Shown: positions 1 through 6,133, counted from the first letter of the stretch. The stretch: 6,219 nucleotides of DNA from Acidobacteriota bacterium (GCA_021811745.1 JAJZNH010000081.1:1-6219), one strand, 5' to 3'. Translations and numbers: made by a program. The notes: generated by a model not told the origin, from the sequence alone.

Positions 1-2084
1 CCTTCTCGCTGATCGACACGGATCTCTCCTTCTGGCAGGAGAGCCCGAACCAGTGGCGCATCCGGCTGCGTGGCCAGCCGGCGCGGACCGATGTGAATCT
101 GGACCTGGCCGACACCGGAATCGTGCAGCTGGAGGCAAGCCTGGGCCGCGCGGCGGCATTGCACCAGATGCCGTTGCACGCCGATCTCGATTGGCGCGAA
201 GCCCAGTTCGGCCAGCTTTCGCGGCTGCTGATGGGATCGGACAAAGGCTGGCGAGGCGACCTGGCCGGAGAGCTGCACCTGAACGGCACTCCCGACGCAG
301 CGCAGGTCACCACGCGGTTGCGCGCGACCAATGTGCACCGTGCTGAATTCGTGCCTCTTTCTCCGCTCGACTTCGACGCCAACTGCGGGTTCGTATACCA
401 CTACCGGCAGCGCGCGCTCGACGGCCTGGCCTGCAATTCGCCATTAGGCAACGGGCGGTTGCGGCTCACCGGCGAGCTACCAGGCGGCGATGCGGCGCCG
501 CGACTGACCGCCGAGCTGGACCGGATCCCGGTTGGGGCGGGGCTGGACCTTCTGCGCACCATGCGCAGCGGGATCGACCCGAGTCTGGAAGCGGCGGGAA
601 GTATCAGCGGCCGGCTGGATTATGACGCTACGAAAATCCCGCCAGAGCCGGGAAGAGCCCATGTACGGGGTGTAAAGGAACCCACTTCCGCGAATCGCCA
701 TGAGCCGCTGAGCGGCGCCCTGACGGTGGAAGGATTCGCTCTGAGCGGCGGCAGCCTGAGCCTACCCCTGCGGGCGGCGAAGTTCGTGCTGGAACCGGCA
801 TCAACGCTTGCTCGCGACCCGCAGGAGCGAGTCATGCTCGCCGGCGCGGTGTCGCTCCCGGCGGGCGGCACGGAGCCCCTGGATGCCGACCTGCGCCTGG
901 CGCTGGATGGCTACCATGCGGAGATTCACGGGCCGGCGAGTATTGCTCGAGCCCGCGAAGTGGAGAAGACTGTGGGAATTGCGGGCGGCCTGATCCCGGA
1001 CGGGCTGGCAGGCGGGCCTCTGATCGTAAATCTGCAGACATCGGGCCCATGGCTGCTCCCCGAGGAGATTTCCGCACCCGGGCCGGCCCAGGAGCCCACC
1101 GTTGGACCGGTTGCGGATGGCGCCATCCTGCGAGCCGACAGCGTAAGCGGGACGGTGACGCTGTACAACGTGAACTGGCGGGCGGATTTCCTTGCCAACC
1201 ATGTCCTGATCGCGCAGGCAACGCTTCACATCGGGGGCGGCGAAGAGCGCTGGGATCCCGTGGACTTCTCCTACGGCCCGGTAAAGGGCAGGGCGAGCAT
1301 CACCTTGCCGAAGAACTGTCTTACGGCAAATTCCGCGGAGGCGCCGTCCCTTTGCATTCCGCAATTCCAGGTGCATATCGGGTCGCTGGATGCGGCCACT
1401 GTGCAGGCGGCGTTCCTGGGCGCACGCCGGAAAGGCACGCTGCTTTCCGATCTGCTCGACCGCCTGCATCCCGCCACGGCGCCGCTGTGGCCGGAGATGG
1501 ATGGCGTGGTCAAAGCGGACGCGCTGGAGGTTGGGCCCGTGACGCTGCGGCAGGCTTCGACAACGATCAAGATCGCCGGAAACAGTGCCGATTTTTCCGA
1601 TCTGCGGGCGTCCCTGCTGGGTGGACAGGTGAATGCACGTGGCGTCATCCGATGGGCCGATGGCGGCCAGCAGCAGCCGTCGTATTCGATCACGGCGGAA
1701 GGAAGGGGCCTCAGCGCCGCTGCCGTGGGACAGATGCTGGGTTCACGATGGACAGGCGGGCCCATCGATGCGAGCGGCACGGTGGGCCTTTCCGGATTTA
1801 CCGCGGAGAGTCTGGCGGGTTCGGCTAAAGGCAGGCTGCGCTTCGATTGGCGGAACGGGACGATCTTCAACGCAGGTGGAAGGGCCGGGGCGTCGGCTGC
1901 GAAGCCCATGCGGCCATCGACCACGCACTTCTTTCGTTGGTCTGGTGAAGCACAAATCGAGGACAACGGGATTACGCTGGGCCGCAATCAGGCAGTCGGC
2001 GCCGGGCGAAAGAGTGCGCTTCAGGGTGAAGTTCGATTCGGGATTCCACCCAAGTTCGAATGGAGCATGGCCGACGAGAAGTAG
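1..2084 (+). CDS. AsmA family protein, C-terminal part (5' end outside window)
   Basis: The reading frame is open from the left edge (first full codon at 3-5, Phe) to the TAG at 2082-2084, giving 693 residues. The first in-frame GTG, at 93, is not the real start, because the 30 codons before it (FSLIDTDLSFWQ..., then RIRLRGQPARTDVNLDLADT) read as typical AsmA-like sequence. AsmA-family proteins are large, inner-membrane-anchored periplasmic proteins with long beta-rich repeats, linked to outer-membrane biogenesis or lipid transport. The N-terminal membrane anchor would lie outside the window. Alternating beta-strand-like segments run throughout. Residues about 495-640 (window numbering) resemble the AsmA C-terminal domain, with the pattern DFSDLRASLLGGQVNARG and later GRLRFDWRNGTI. 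A proline-rich, low-complexity linker occurs near nt 635-705. The C-terminus (ITLGRNQ...GEVRFGIPPKFEW) looks naturally complete, not truncated. The function of this particular protein is inferred from the family only. Confidence 0.85.
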   Translation, partial: FSLIDTDLSFWQESPNQWRIRLRGQPARTDVNLDLADTGIVQLEASLGRAAALHQMPLHADLDWREAQFGQLSRLLMGSDKGWRGDLAGELHLNGTPDAAQVTTRLRATNVHRAEFVPLSPLDFDANCGFVYHYRQRALDGLACNSPLGNGRLRLTGELPGGDAAPRLTAELDRIPVGAGLDLLRTMRSGIDPSLEAAGSISGRLDYDATKIPPEPGRAHVRGVKEPTSANRHEPLSGALTVEGFALSGGSLSLPLRAAKFVLEPASTLARDPQERVMLAGAVSLPAGGTEPLDADLRLALDGYHAEIHGPASIARAREVEKTVGIAGGLIPDGLAGGPLIVNLQTSGPWLLPEEISAPGPAQEPTVGPVADGAILRADSVSGTVTLYNVNWRADFLANHVLIAQATLHIGGGEERWDPVDFSYGPVKGRASITLPKNCLTANSAEAPSLCIPQFQVHIGSLDAATVQAAFLGARRKGTLLSDLLDRLHPATAPLWPEMDGVVKADALEVGPVTLRQASTTIKIAGNSADFSDLRASLLGGQVNARGVIRWADGGQQQPSYSITAEGRGLSAAAVGQMLGSRWTGGPIDASGTVGLSGFTAESLAGSAKGRLRFDWRNGTIFNAGGRAGASAAKPMRPSTTHFFRWSGEAQIEDNGITLGRNQAVGAGRKSALQGEVRFGIPPKFEWSMADEK

Positions 2085-2126
2085 GCGAGCGCCGGCGGAG
2101 CCCGGGTACGAAGCGGTGGCGCTCGC
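2085..2126 (+). terminator. Hairpin directly after the AsmA stop codon, weak terminator candidate
   Basis: Perfect 9-bp arms, GCGAGCGCC at 2085-2093 and GGCGCTCGC at 2118-2126, flank a 24-nt GC-rich loop. The left arm starts at the first base after the TAG. There is no T-run on either side, so this is not a canonical intrinsic terminator. It may protect the 3' end of the mRNA or work with Rho. Confidence 0.4.
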
Positions 2127-2414
2127 TCCACCCTGCCCGGCTCAAGCCAAGGATTCCAAACCCGTCAAAGAGATCGCGTGCCCGCTGCGAATCCCAGTGG
2201 ATTACCTTCGCGCGCCGTGGGCTGAAACCATGACTTTGCGCCCGGTTTTCACGAAGCGATGAGTGCATGATCCTGCACGGGGCCTGACAGTCGTATCCAG
2301 CAAGCAGGACCGCGGGGAGGCTTTCCCTCAGCCGCGTCCCAGGAGACACAAACCGGCCGATCGGACCAAGACTCGCCCAAGGGATGAACTCTTCCCGCAA
2401 AGTAGAATCGAGCT
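2127..2414. other. Intergenic region between the AsmA and HAD genes, no gene seen
   Basis: I found no reading frame here with a plausible start, ribosome-binding site and protein-like composition. The plus-strand frame that crosses this region up to 2262 is a shadow of the AsmA gene. Minor structures: a 5-bp dyad GTGCA (2263-2267) / TGCAC (2274-2278), and a bulged stem GGAC-C-GCGG (2307-2315) / CCGCGTCC (2332-2339). Neither is followed by a T-run. The last 12 bases hold the promoter box of the HAD gene. Confidence 0.5.
2403..2408 (+). promoter_or_regulatory. Candidate -10 box (TAGAAT) of the HAD gene, leaderless arrangement
   Basis: TAGAAT matches five of six bases of the TATAAT consensus. 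It ends 6 nt before the ATG at 2415, so transcription would start at or next to the start codon. No purine-rich ribosome-binding site lies between 2395 and 2414, which fits a leaderless mRNA. No good -35 box is visible at 17 bp spacing (2380-2385 reads AGGGAT). The same TAGAAT box occurs upstream of the carbonic anhydrase gene. Confidence 0.45.
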
Positions 2415-3098
2415 ATGGGATCTTCCGTTGACGTCTCCCCCGTTGCCATCGATTGTCAGGGCATCTTGTTCGACATGGACGGGATACTGGTCTCGTCGCT
2501 GGGTTCGGTTGAACGGAGTTGGACGCGGTGGGCGGAGTTGCGCGGCGTCGATCCCGAGCAGACCGTTCGGGTCGCCCACGGCTGCCGGGCCATCGATACG
2601 CTGGCCAGGATGCGCCCCGATTTGGACCCCGAGGCGGAGCTTGAGGTCATTGAAGATTTCGAAGCGGCGGACAACGAAGGTCTGACGGTGCTACCCGGTG
2701 TGCTGGAACTGCTCCAGGCGTTGCCGCGCAGCCGCTGGACCGTGGTGACCAGCGCCACCGAGCGGCTGGCGCGGGTACGGATGGCGGCCGGCGGAGTTGC
2801 GTTGCCAGAGCGCCTGGTGACGGCGGACAAAGTGACGCGGGGCAAGCCCCATCCGGAGCCGTTCCTGGCTGGCGCGGCGCTGCTCGGCTTCCGGCCCGAG
2901 GAGTGCGTGGTCTTCGAGGACTCCGCCTCCGGCACCGAGGCCGGCCGGGCCGCCGGATGCACCGTGGTGGCTACCACCTTCTCGCACCCGGTCGAATCGC
3001 TCGATGCAGCCCACTACCTCGTCGCCGATGTCACCGGCATCACGGTGGAGCGCAAGGAGCATGGGTTGGTACTGCGGCTGAAACCGGTCGCGGGATAG
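2415..3098 (+). CDS. HAD superfamily (subfamily IA) phosphatase, sugar/polyol-phosphate type
   Basis: This 227-residue protein has all four haloacid dehalogenase motifs. Motif I is FDMDGILVSS, with nucleophile Asp20 and acid/base Asp22. Motif II is VVTSAT, with Ser113 or Thr112. Motif III is Lys144 in GKPHPEPF. Motif IV is FEDSASGTEAG, with Glu168-Asp169 for Mg2+. The helical cap (about residues 28-95) contains the AHGCRAIDTLARMRPDL segment, which resembles glycerol-phosphate and 2-deoxyglucose-6-phosphate phosphatases (GPP/DOG-like). Such enzymes hydrolyse small sugar or polyol phosphates in the cytoplasm via an aspartyl-phosphate intermediate; the substrate cannot be read from sequence. Length is normal for the group. 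The ATG at 2415 is chosen because about 12 residues then lead into motif I and a TAGAAT box lies just upstream. There is no Shine-Dalgarno sequence. The gene converges with the carbonic anhydrase gene, 39 nt away. Confidence 0.9.
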   Translation: MGSSVDVSPVAIDCQGILFDMDGILVSSLGSVERSWTRWAELRGVDPEQTVRVAHGCRAIDTLARMRPDLDPEAELEVIEDFEAADNEGLTVLPGVLELLQALPRSRWTVVTSATERLARVRMAAGGVALPERLVTADKVTRGKPHPEPFLAGAALLGFRPEECVVFEDSASGTEAGRAAGCTVVATTFSHPVESLDAAHYLVADVTGITVERKEHGLVLRLKPVAG

Positions 3099-3125
3099 CA
3101 AGTCGGTCTACCCCTTACCGATCCC
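3092..3125. terminator. Weak bidirectional hairpin between convergent genes
   Basis: TCGGT (3103-3107) pairs with ACCGA (3117-3121). The stem can be extended by GGGA (3092-3095) with TCCC (3122-3125) if the seven bases between the left arms bulge out. It overlaps the HAD stop codon and lies within 13 nt of the carbonic anhydrase stop. There is no T-run, so a terminator role is uncertain. The remaining gap is too short to hold anything else. Confidence 0.2.
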
Positions 3126-3137
3126 TGGTTCCCGGCC

Positions 3138-3884
3138 TCACTCCGATGCCTGAATCTTGCGTCCGTGCAGGTCCTGCGTTGGGCGCGAGTTATTTTTGTA
3201 GAGATTCGCGAAGGCATCGTACTGGCTGCGGCTGATGCTGATGGCCTGCTCGAAGACGAACCAGCGGACGCCCTCGGTGCACGGCGGCGAGGTGAGCGAG
3301 CCGATATAGGTCCAATAGCCGCGGTCGCTGGGGATCAGACCGCCGGGATTCACCATCTCCGTAACCTTTTCTGTGTGGCCAGACTGTGTGGGCATTTGAG
3401 CCCAGAGCGTGGCCAAGGTAGCATTGGCGAAATCGGCATTCTCCGAGAGCAGGACGGCGAGAACGGCCAGTTTGCCGTCGGCGCTGCGGTGCACGAGGTG
3501 GATCTCCATGTCGGACAAGTCACCGTTGACGGTGTGCTCGCTGGGATGATGGAAGTGGATCTGGACGAGGTTGTAGCGGACCCCGTCCGCGATTATGTAA
3601 CTGCCTGGGTCGACGTGCACTTCCACCGTGTGCCCCGTGTTCTCCAGGGTTACCGGACCGGCTATGTAATGGAATTCGATGGGCTTGAGGACCTGGTTGA
3701 GATGTGCCCGGCGGATATCGACCGGCGACTGCTGCAGGCCCTTGGAGCACGCCCGGTATGCAGGGCTGAGTTTTCCCCACATCATCGGGCCGGAACTGCC
3801 CTGGTAACTCCAGGGAACTTCGGTCTGGGCGGCAGAAAGCGAAGCAACGCAAAGAAACAAAAGGGCAAGAAGGGGCTTTCGCAT
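3138..3884 (-). CDS. Periplasmic alpha-class carbonic anhydrase
   Basis: This 248-residue protein would interconvert CO2 and bicarbonate in the periplasm. A signal peptide is clear: MRKP, a hydrophobic run LLALLFLCVASL, then a likely cleavage after SAA (Ala19). The alpha-carbonic-anhydrase signatures are present: QSPVDI (52-57), the zinc ligands His110 and His112 in QIHFHHPSEH, the third ligand His129 in MEIHLVH, Glu116 of the gate pair, and LTSPPCTEGVRW (197-208) with the gate Thr198. His85 in NTGHTVEV matches the proton-shuttle histidine (His64 of human CA II). Cys46 and Cys201 sit where bacterial alpha enzymes have their disulfide. Length is typical. The frame stays open upstream to 4139, but ATG 3884 is chosen because it begins the signal peptide and has GGAG 6 nt before it. 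The upstream extension covers the promoter and metK terminator. Enzymatic class is secure; the physiological role is not shown. Confidence 0.95.
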   Translation of the reverse strand: MRKPLLALLFLCVASLSAAQTEVPWSYQGSSGPMMWGKLSPAYRACSKGLQQSPVDIRRAHLNQVLKPIEFHYIAGPVTLENTGHTVEVHVDPGSYIIADGVRYNLVQIHFHHPSEHTVNGDLSDMEIHLVHRSADGKLAVLAVLLSENADFANATLATLWAQMPTQSGHTEKVTEMVNPGGLIPSDRGYWTYIGSLTSPPCTEGVRWFVFEQAISISRSQYDAFANLYKNNSRPTQDLHGRKIQASE

Positions 3885-3924
3885 CGCAATCTCCATCAGC
3901 CGGTAAATGTCCGGATTCGAAAGT

Positions 3925-3930
3925 ATTCTA
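3925..3930 (-). promoter_or_regulatory. Candidate -10 box (TAGAAT) of the carbonic anhydrase gene
   Basis: On the minus strand TAGAAT lies 40 nt before the ATG at 3884, predicting a leader of about 35 nt that includes the GGAG ribosome-binding site (3891-3894). The bases at 17-bp spacing (GCATCC) are a poor -35 box. A better TTGGCA (3951-3956) sits at 20 bp, which is too far. A 5-bp dyad, CGGAT (3947-3951) / ATCCG (3961-3965), covers the -35 area and could be an operator, though chance is possible. Confidence 0.4.
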
Positions 3931-3997
3931 CGGCATGGACGAGGGGCGGATGCCAACGTAATCCGTGCCGTACCTTTGCCGCCGTGTCCATGGCTAG

Positions 3998-4028
3998 AAA
4001 AAAGGCAGCCGCTGGTGCGGCTGCCTTT
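3998..4028 (-). terminator. Intrinsic terminator of metK
   Basis: A perfect 12-bp inverted repeat spans 4001-4012 and 4017-4028 (GC core GGCAGCCGC / GCGGCTGCC) with a 4-nt loop. Read on the minus strand it runs into six T residues (A-run 3998-4003 on the plus strand). It begins 19 nt after the metK stop codon and separates metK from the carbonic anhydrase transcription unit. Confidence 0.9.
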
Positions 4029-4047
4029 CCTAGAGGGGAGGCTGTAG

Positions 4048-5211
4048 CTACTTGGCTGCGATGGCCACATTGGCCTGTTCGGCGAGCTGGGCGGCCTTGT
4101 TCGTAGCTTCCCAGGTGAACCCCGGCTCGGTGCGGCCAAAGTGCCCGTAGGCCGCCGTGAGCCGGTAGATGGGCCGGCGCAGATTCAGGCTCTCGATGAT
4201 GCCTTTGGGTGTGAGCGAGAAGTTCTTGCGGATCAACTCGGCGAGGCGGCCCTCGCTGAGCTTGCCGCTGCCAAAGGTGTCAATGAGCACCGAGACGGGC
4301 TCGGCCACGCCGATGGCGTAGGCGAGCTGGACTTCAGCCTTGTCCGCCAGTCCCGCAGCCACCACGTTTTTGGCGATATGGCGGGCCATGTAAGCGGCCG
4401 AGCGGTCGACCTTCGTTGCATCCTTGCCCGCAATGGCCCCGCCGCCGTGACGGCCCATGCCGCCGTAGCTGTCCACGATGATCTTGCCGCCGCTGAGTCC
4501 GGTGTCCCCCATCGGGCCGCCGATCACGAAGCGTCCGGTGGGATTGATGTGGTACTTGGTATGCTCGTCGAGCCAATGGGCGGGCAGGACAGCCTGAATC
4601 ACGTGCTTGAGAATGTCGGCGTGCAGCTCCTCGTTGGTCACCGACTCGGAGTGCTGGCTGGAGATGACGACGGCATCGATACGGCAGGGCTTACCCGTCT
4701 CGTCGTACTCCACCGTGACCTGGCTCTTGCCGTCGGGGCGCAGGTAAGGGAGCTTGCCGGATTTGCGAACGGCGGTGAGCTGGCGGCAGAGCTTGTGGGC
4801 GAGCGAGATGGGGGCGGGCATCAGTTCGGCCGTTTCGTTCGAGGCGTAACCAAACATCATGCCCTGGTCGCCGGCGCCGCCGGTATCCACACCCTGGGCG
4901 ATGTCCCCCGATTGCTTGTTGATGGAAGAGATCACGGCGCAGGTGTTGGAATCGAAGCCGTAGAGGGCGTTGTCGTAGCCGATGGAAGCCACCACGCCGC
5001 GAACCAACGACTGAAAATCCACATAGGCCTTGGTGGTGATTTCGCCGGCGATGACGACCAGGCCGGTCGCGGTGAGCGTTTCGGCGGCGACGCGGCTGTA
5101 GGGATCCTGCTCGAGGCAGGCATCGAGAATGGCGTCCGATACTTGGTCGGCAATCTTATCGGGATGGCCCTCGGTCACGGATTCAGACGTAAATAGAAAA
5201 CGGTCGCTCAA
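4048..5211 (-). CDS. metK: S-adenosylmethionine synthetase (methionine adenosyltransferase)
   Basis: This 387-residue cytoplasmic enzyme makes S-adenosylmethionine from ATP and methionine. Key segments by residue: [19 protein letters not shown] (5-23; His16, Asp18, Lys19), [11 protein letters not shown] (112-122; Asp115, intact signature 1), RPDGKSQV (158-165; Lys162), [10 protein letters not shown] (231-240), Lys243, Lys263, Asp269 in KVDRSAAY, and AAYGHFGR (353-360). Length is normal. The start is TTG at 5209-5211. It is chosen because the conserved N-terminus begins there and a GGGAGGGAG ribosome-binding stretch ends 9 nt upstream; no ATG or GTG alternative keeps the conserved N-terminus. 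Two departures are notable. Residue 242 is Gly where the E. coli enzyme has the active-site Arg244. The second signature reads GGGAIAGKD instead of GGGAFSGKD. The gene ends at a strong terminator and appears to be monocistronic. Confidence 0.95.
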   Translation of the reverse strand: MSDRFLFTSESVTEGHPDKIADQVSDAILDACLEQDPYSRVAAETLTATGLVVIAGEITTKAYVDFQSLVRGVVASIGYDNALYGFDSNTCAVISSINKQSGDIAQGVDTGGAGDQGMMFGYASNETAELMPAPISLAHKLCRQLTAVRKSGKLPYLRPDGKSQVTVEYDETGKPCRIDAVVISSQHSESVTNEELHADILKHVIQAVLPAHWLDEHTKYHINPTGRFVIGGPMGDTGLSGGKIIVDSYGGMGRHGGGAIAGKDATKVDRSAAYMARHIAKNVVAAGLADKAEVQLAYAIGVAEPVSVLIDTFGSGKLSEGRLAELIRKNFSLTPKGIIESLNLRRPIYRLTAAYGHFGRTEPGFTWEATNKAAQLAEQANVAIAAK

Positions 5212-5261
5212 CTTCGAAAACTCCCTCCCTGTGCGGGGTGACGCTGTTTGTTCACTCGTCT

Positions 5262-5290
5262 ATGGTAATCGGGAAGAGGCTACAGGGCAA
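5262..5290 (-). promoter_or_regulatory. Candidate metK promoter
   Basis: On the minus strand TTGCCC (5285-5290) and TACCAT (5262-5267) are separated by 17 bp, each matching four of six consensus bases. The predicted start near 5255 gives a leader of about 44 nt that ends in the GGGAGGGAG ribosome-binding site (5221-5229). The match is modest. It is the best pair I found between the upstream terminator and the TTG start. Confidence 0.3.
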
Positions 5291-5299
5291 TGAAAACCA

Positions 5300-5334
5300 G
5301 GGAATCGGGAATAGGGAGGGGGGAACAGGGAGAG
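5300..5334 (+). repeat. Five imperfect 7-bp G-rich repeats, G-quadruplex-capable
   Basis: On the plus strand GGGAATC, GGGAATA, GGGAGGG, GGGAACA and GGGAGAG follow each other with an exact 7-bp period. The runs of three or more G separated by 1-4 bases satisfy the usual G-quadruplex rule. The tract lies 9 bp upstream of the candidate metK -35 box, on the template strand. The rest of the gap (5335-5406) shows only a small dyad CATTG (5340-5344) / CAATG (5350-5354). Confidence 0.6.
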
Positions 5335-5406
5335 AAGGCCATTGAACAGCAATGAATGGATTCCCCAGCCAACAGAGGGCGAGGAGTGAAGGGGCAGTCA
5401 AGCGGC

Positions 5407-5433
5407 AAAAAACTTGGCTCTGGACTCAGGCCA
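5407..5433 (-). terminator. Intrinsic terminator of the HTH/RodZ-like gene
   Basis: On the minus strand TGGCCTG (5427-5433), loop AGTC, then CAG-A-GCCA (one bulged A) form a 7-bp stem. It is followed by AG and six T residues (A-run 5407-5412 on the plus strand). It starts 7 nt after the TGA of the upstream gene and implies that metK has its own promoter. Confidence 0.65.
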
Positions 5434-5443
5434 TCTGGACTCA
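5419..5443. repeat. 10-bp direct repeat at the stop codon and terminator
   Basis: TCTGGACTCA occurs at 5419-5428 and again at 5434-5443 (period 15 bp). The right copy covers the TGA stop of the HTH gene. The left copy forms part of the terminator hairpin. Confidence 0.7.
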
Positions 5444-5950
5444 TGTCCAAAGGCGGGAAAGCAGGCTACGGATCCAGGTAGAGGCTGCGTGGTAGACGCC
5501 GGAGAAGGAGTGGGTGGGGAGGACCGCGAGCCACCAGCCGGCGCGAACGCCATAGATACGAACAGTGAGAAAACCGATCACGCCGAGGGCGGAAAGGAGA
5601 AACAGGACGCCGAGCCAGCGGAAGCGCATTTCGGCAGCTTCGCGTTTCATAATCCGGGACTTGCCTACATTGGAGGCAAACGCCGCCCAACTGCGGTCGT
5701 CAGCCATCTCGCCGGAATCTCTGGAAGCTTTCAGGAAGCGTTCGGTCCAGTCGTCTTGGTCGAGGCCGAGGGTGCTGGCGTAGCCGCGCACAATGCCTTT
5801 GCTGAGAATTCCGCCAGGGAGGAGGCGAAAACGATCCTGCTCCAGCGCGATCAGGTGGCGCTGACTGATCTTGGTAACGGTCGTGATATGCTCCAGCGCG
5901 ATGCCGCGGGAGAGCCGCTCCATGCGCAGGTCTTCTCCGAATGTACCCAT
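5441..5950 (-). CDS. RodZ-like protein: N-terminal helix-turn-helix plus one membrane helix
   Basis: From ATG 5950 the product has 169 residues. Residues 1-64 match the helix-turn-helix domain found at the N-terminus of RodZ-type proteins: GTFGEDLRMERLSRGIALEH, then TKIS, HLIALEQDRFRLLPGG and GIVRGYASTLGLD. Residues about 111-133 (FRWLGVLFLLSALGVIGFLT...) form a single transmembrane helix preceded by basic residues (KSRIMKR). Only about 36 residues follow, so the long periplasmic C-terminal domain of full RodZ is missing. In RodZ the HTH domain binds MreB and supports cell shape; whether this short protein does so, or binds DNA as a membrane-tethered regulator, is open. The ATG at 5950 is chosen because the domain begins right after it. 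No Shine-Dalgarno sequence is visible, and the frame is open without an ATG up to the window edge. A terminator follows at 5407-5433. Confidence 0.8.
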   Translation of the reverse strand: MGTFGEDLRMERLSRGIALEHITTVTKISQRHLIALEQDRFRLLPGGILSKGIVRGYASTLGLDQDDWTERFLKASRDSGEMADDRSWAAFASNVGKSRIMKREAAEMRFRWLGVLFLLSALGVIGFLTVRIYGVRAGWWLAVLPTHSFSGVYHAASTWIRSLLSRLWT

Positions 5951-5996
5951 CGGCGAGCCAAAAACGGGAAAAACCCCAAAGGTGTTTGCAAGTTTC

Positions 5997-6025
5997 ACGA
6001 TAAACCCCGCCTGGGGTCCCGTCAA
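5997..6025 (-). promoter_or_regulatory. Candidate promoter of the HTH gene with internal dyad
   Basis: On the minus strand TTGACG (6020-6025, five of six consensus bases) and TATCGT (5997-6002, four of six) are spaced by 17 bp. Transcription would start near 5990, about 40 nt before ATG 5950. The spacer holds a dyad, ACCCC (6004-6008) / GGGGT (6013-6017) around GCCT, well placed for a repressor site. Confidence 0.45.
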
Positions 6026-6043
6026 AAAGATTTTACGGCGAGT

Positions 6044-6073
6044 GGGGCGGGGAATTCGAGGGGGTGAGAGGGG
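6044..6073 (+). other. G-rich, G-quadruplex-capable tract upstream of the HTH promoter
   Basis: Four G-runs of 4, 4, 5 and 4 bases (6044-6047, 6049-6052, 6060-6064, 6070-6073) are separated by 1, 7 and 5 bases, which satisfies the G3+N1-7 rule. The tract lies 18 bp upstream of the candidate -35 box, on the template strand. Confidence 0.5.
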
Positions 6074-6133
6074 AAGGCCGGCCGGGAGGAATCGAATTGG
6101 GAACGGTTCGGTAGAAGGAAGCGCGGTTTCGGG

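Noticed and set aside
1271..1987. Minus-strand open frame (238 codons) antisense to the AsmA gene
   Set aside because: Shadow frame in GC-rich DNA with no recognisable domain; the sense strand encodes AsmA-like sequence throughout.
1972..2449. Minus-strand open frames across the AsmA-HAD gap
   Set aside because: They overlap the ends of both plus-strand genes, lack start signals, and the peptides show no domain-like pattern.
3165..4106. Plus-strand open frame (313 codons) across the carbonic anhydrase gene and metK terminator
   Set aside because: It runs through a clear terminator and promoter region and is antisense to a confirmed gene; its composition is that of a shadow frame.
3885..4139. 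N-terminal extension of the carbonic anhydrase by 85 residues
   Set aside because: The extension would overlap the metK terminator and the metK coding end, and would bury the signal peptide internally. ATG 3884 has a good ribosome-binding site.
4141..5196. Long plus-strand open frame (351 codons) antisense to metK
   Set aside because: It mirrors metK codon positions in GC-rich DNA, has no family resemblance or ribosome-binding site, and metK is unmistakable on the other strand.
5212..5406. SAM riboswitch upstream of metK
   Set aside because: I looked for the SAM-I type conserved core and a terminator/anti-terminator pair in the metK leader and found neither. The predicted leader is only about 44 nt. 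A covariance-model search would settle it.
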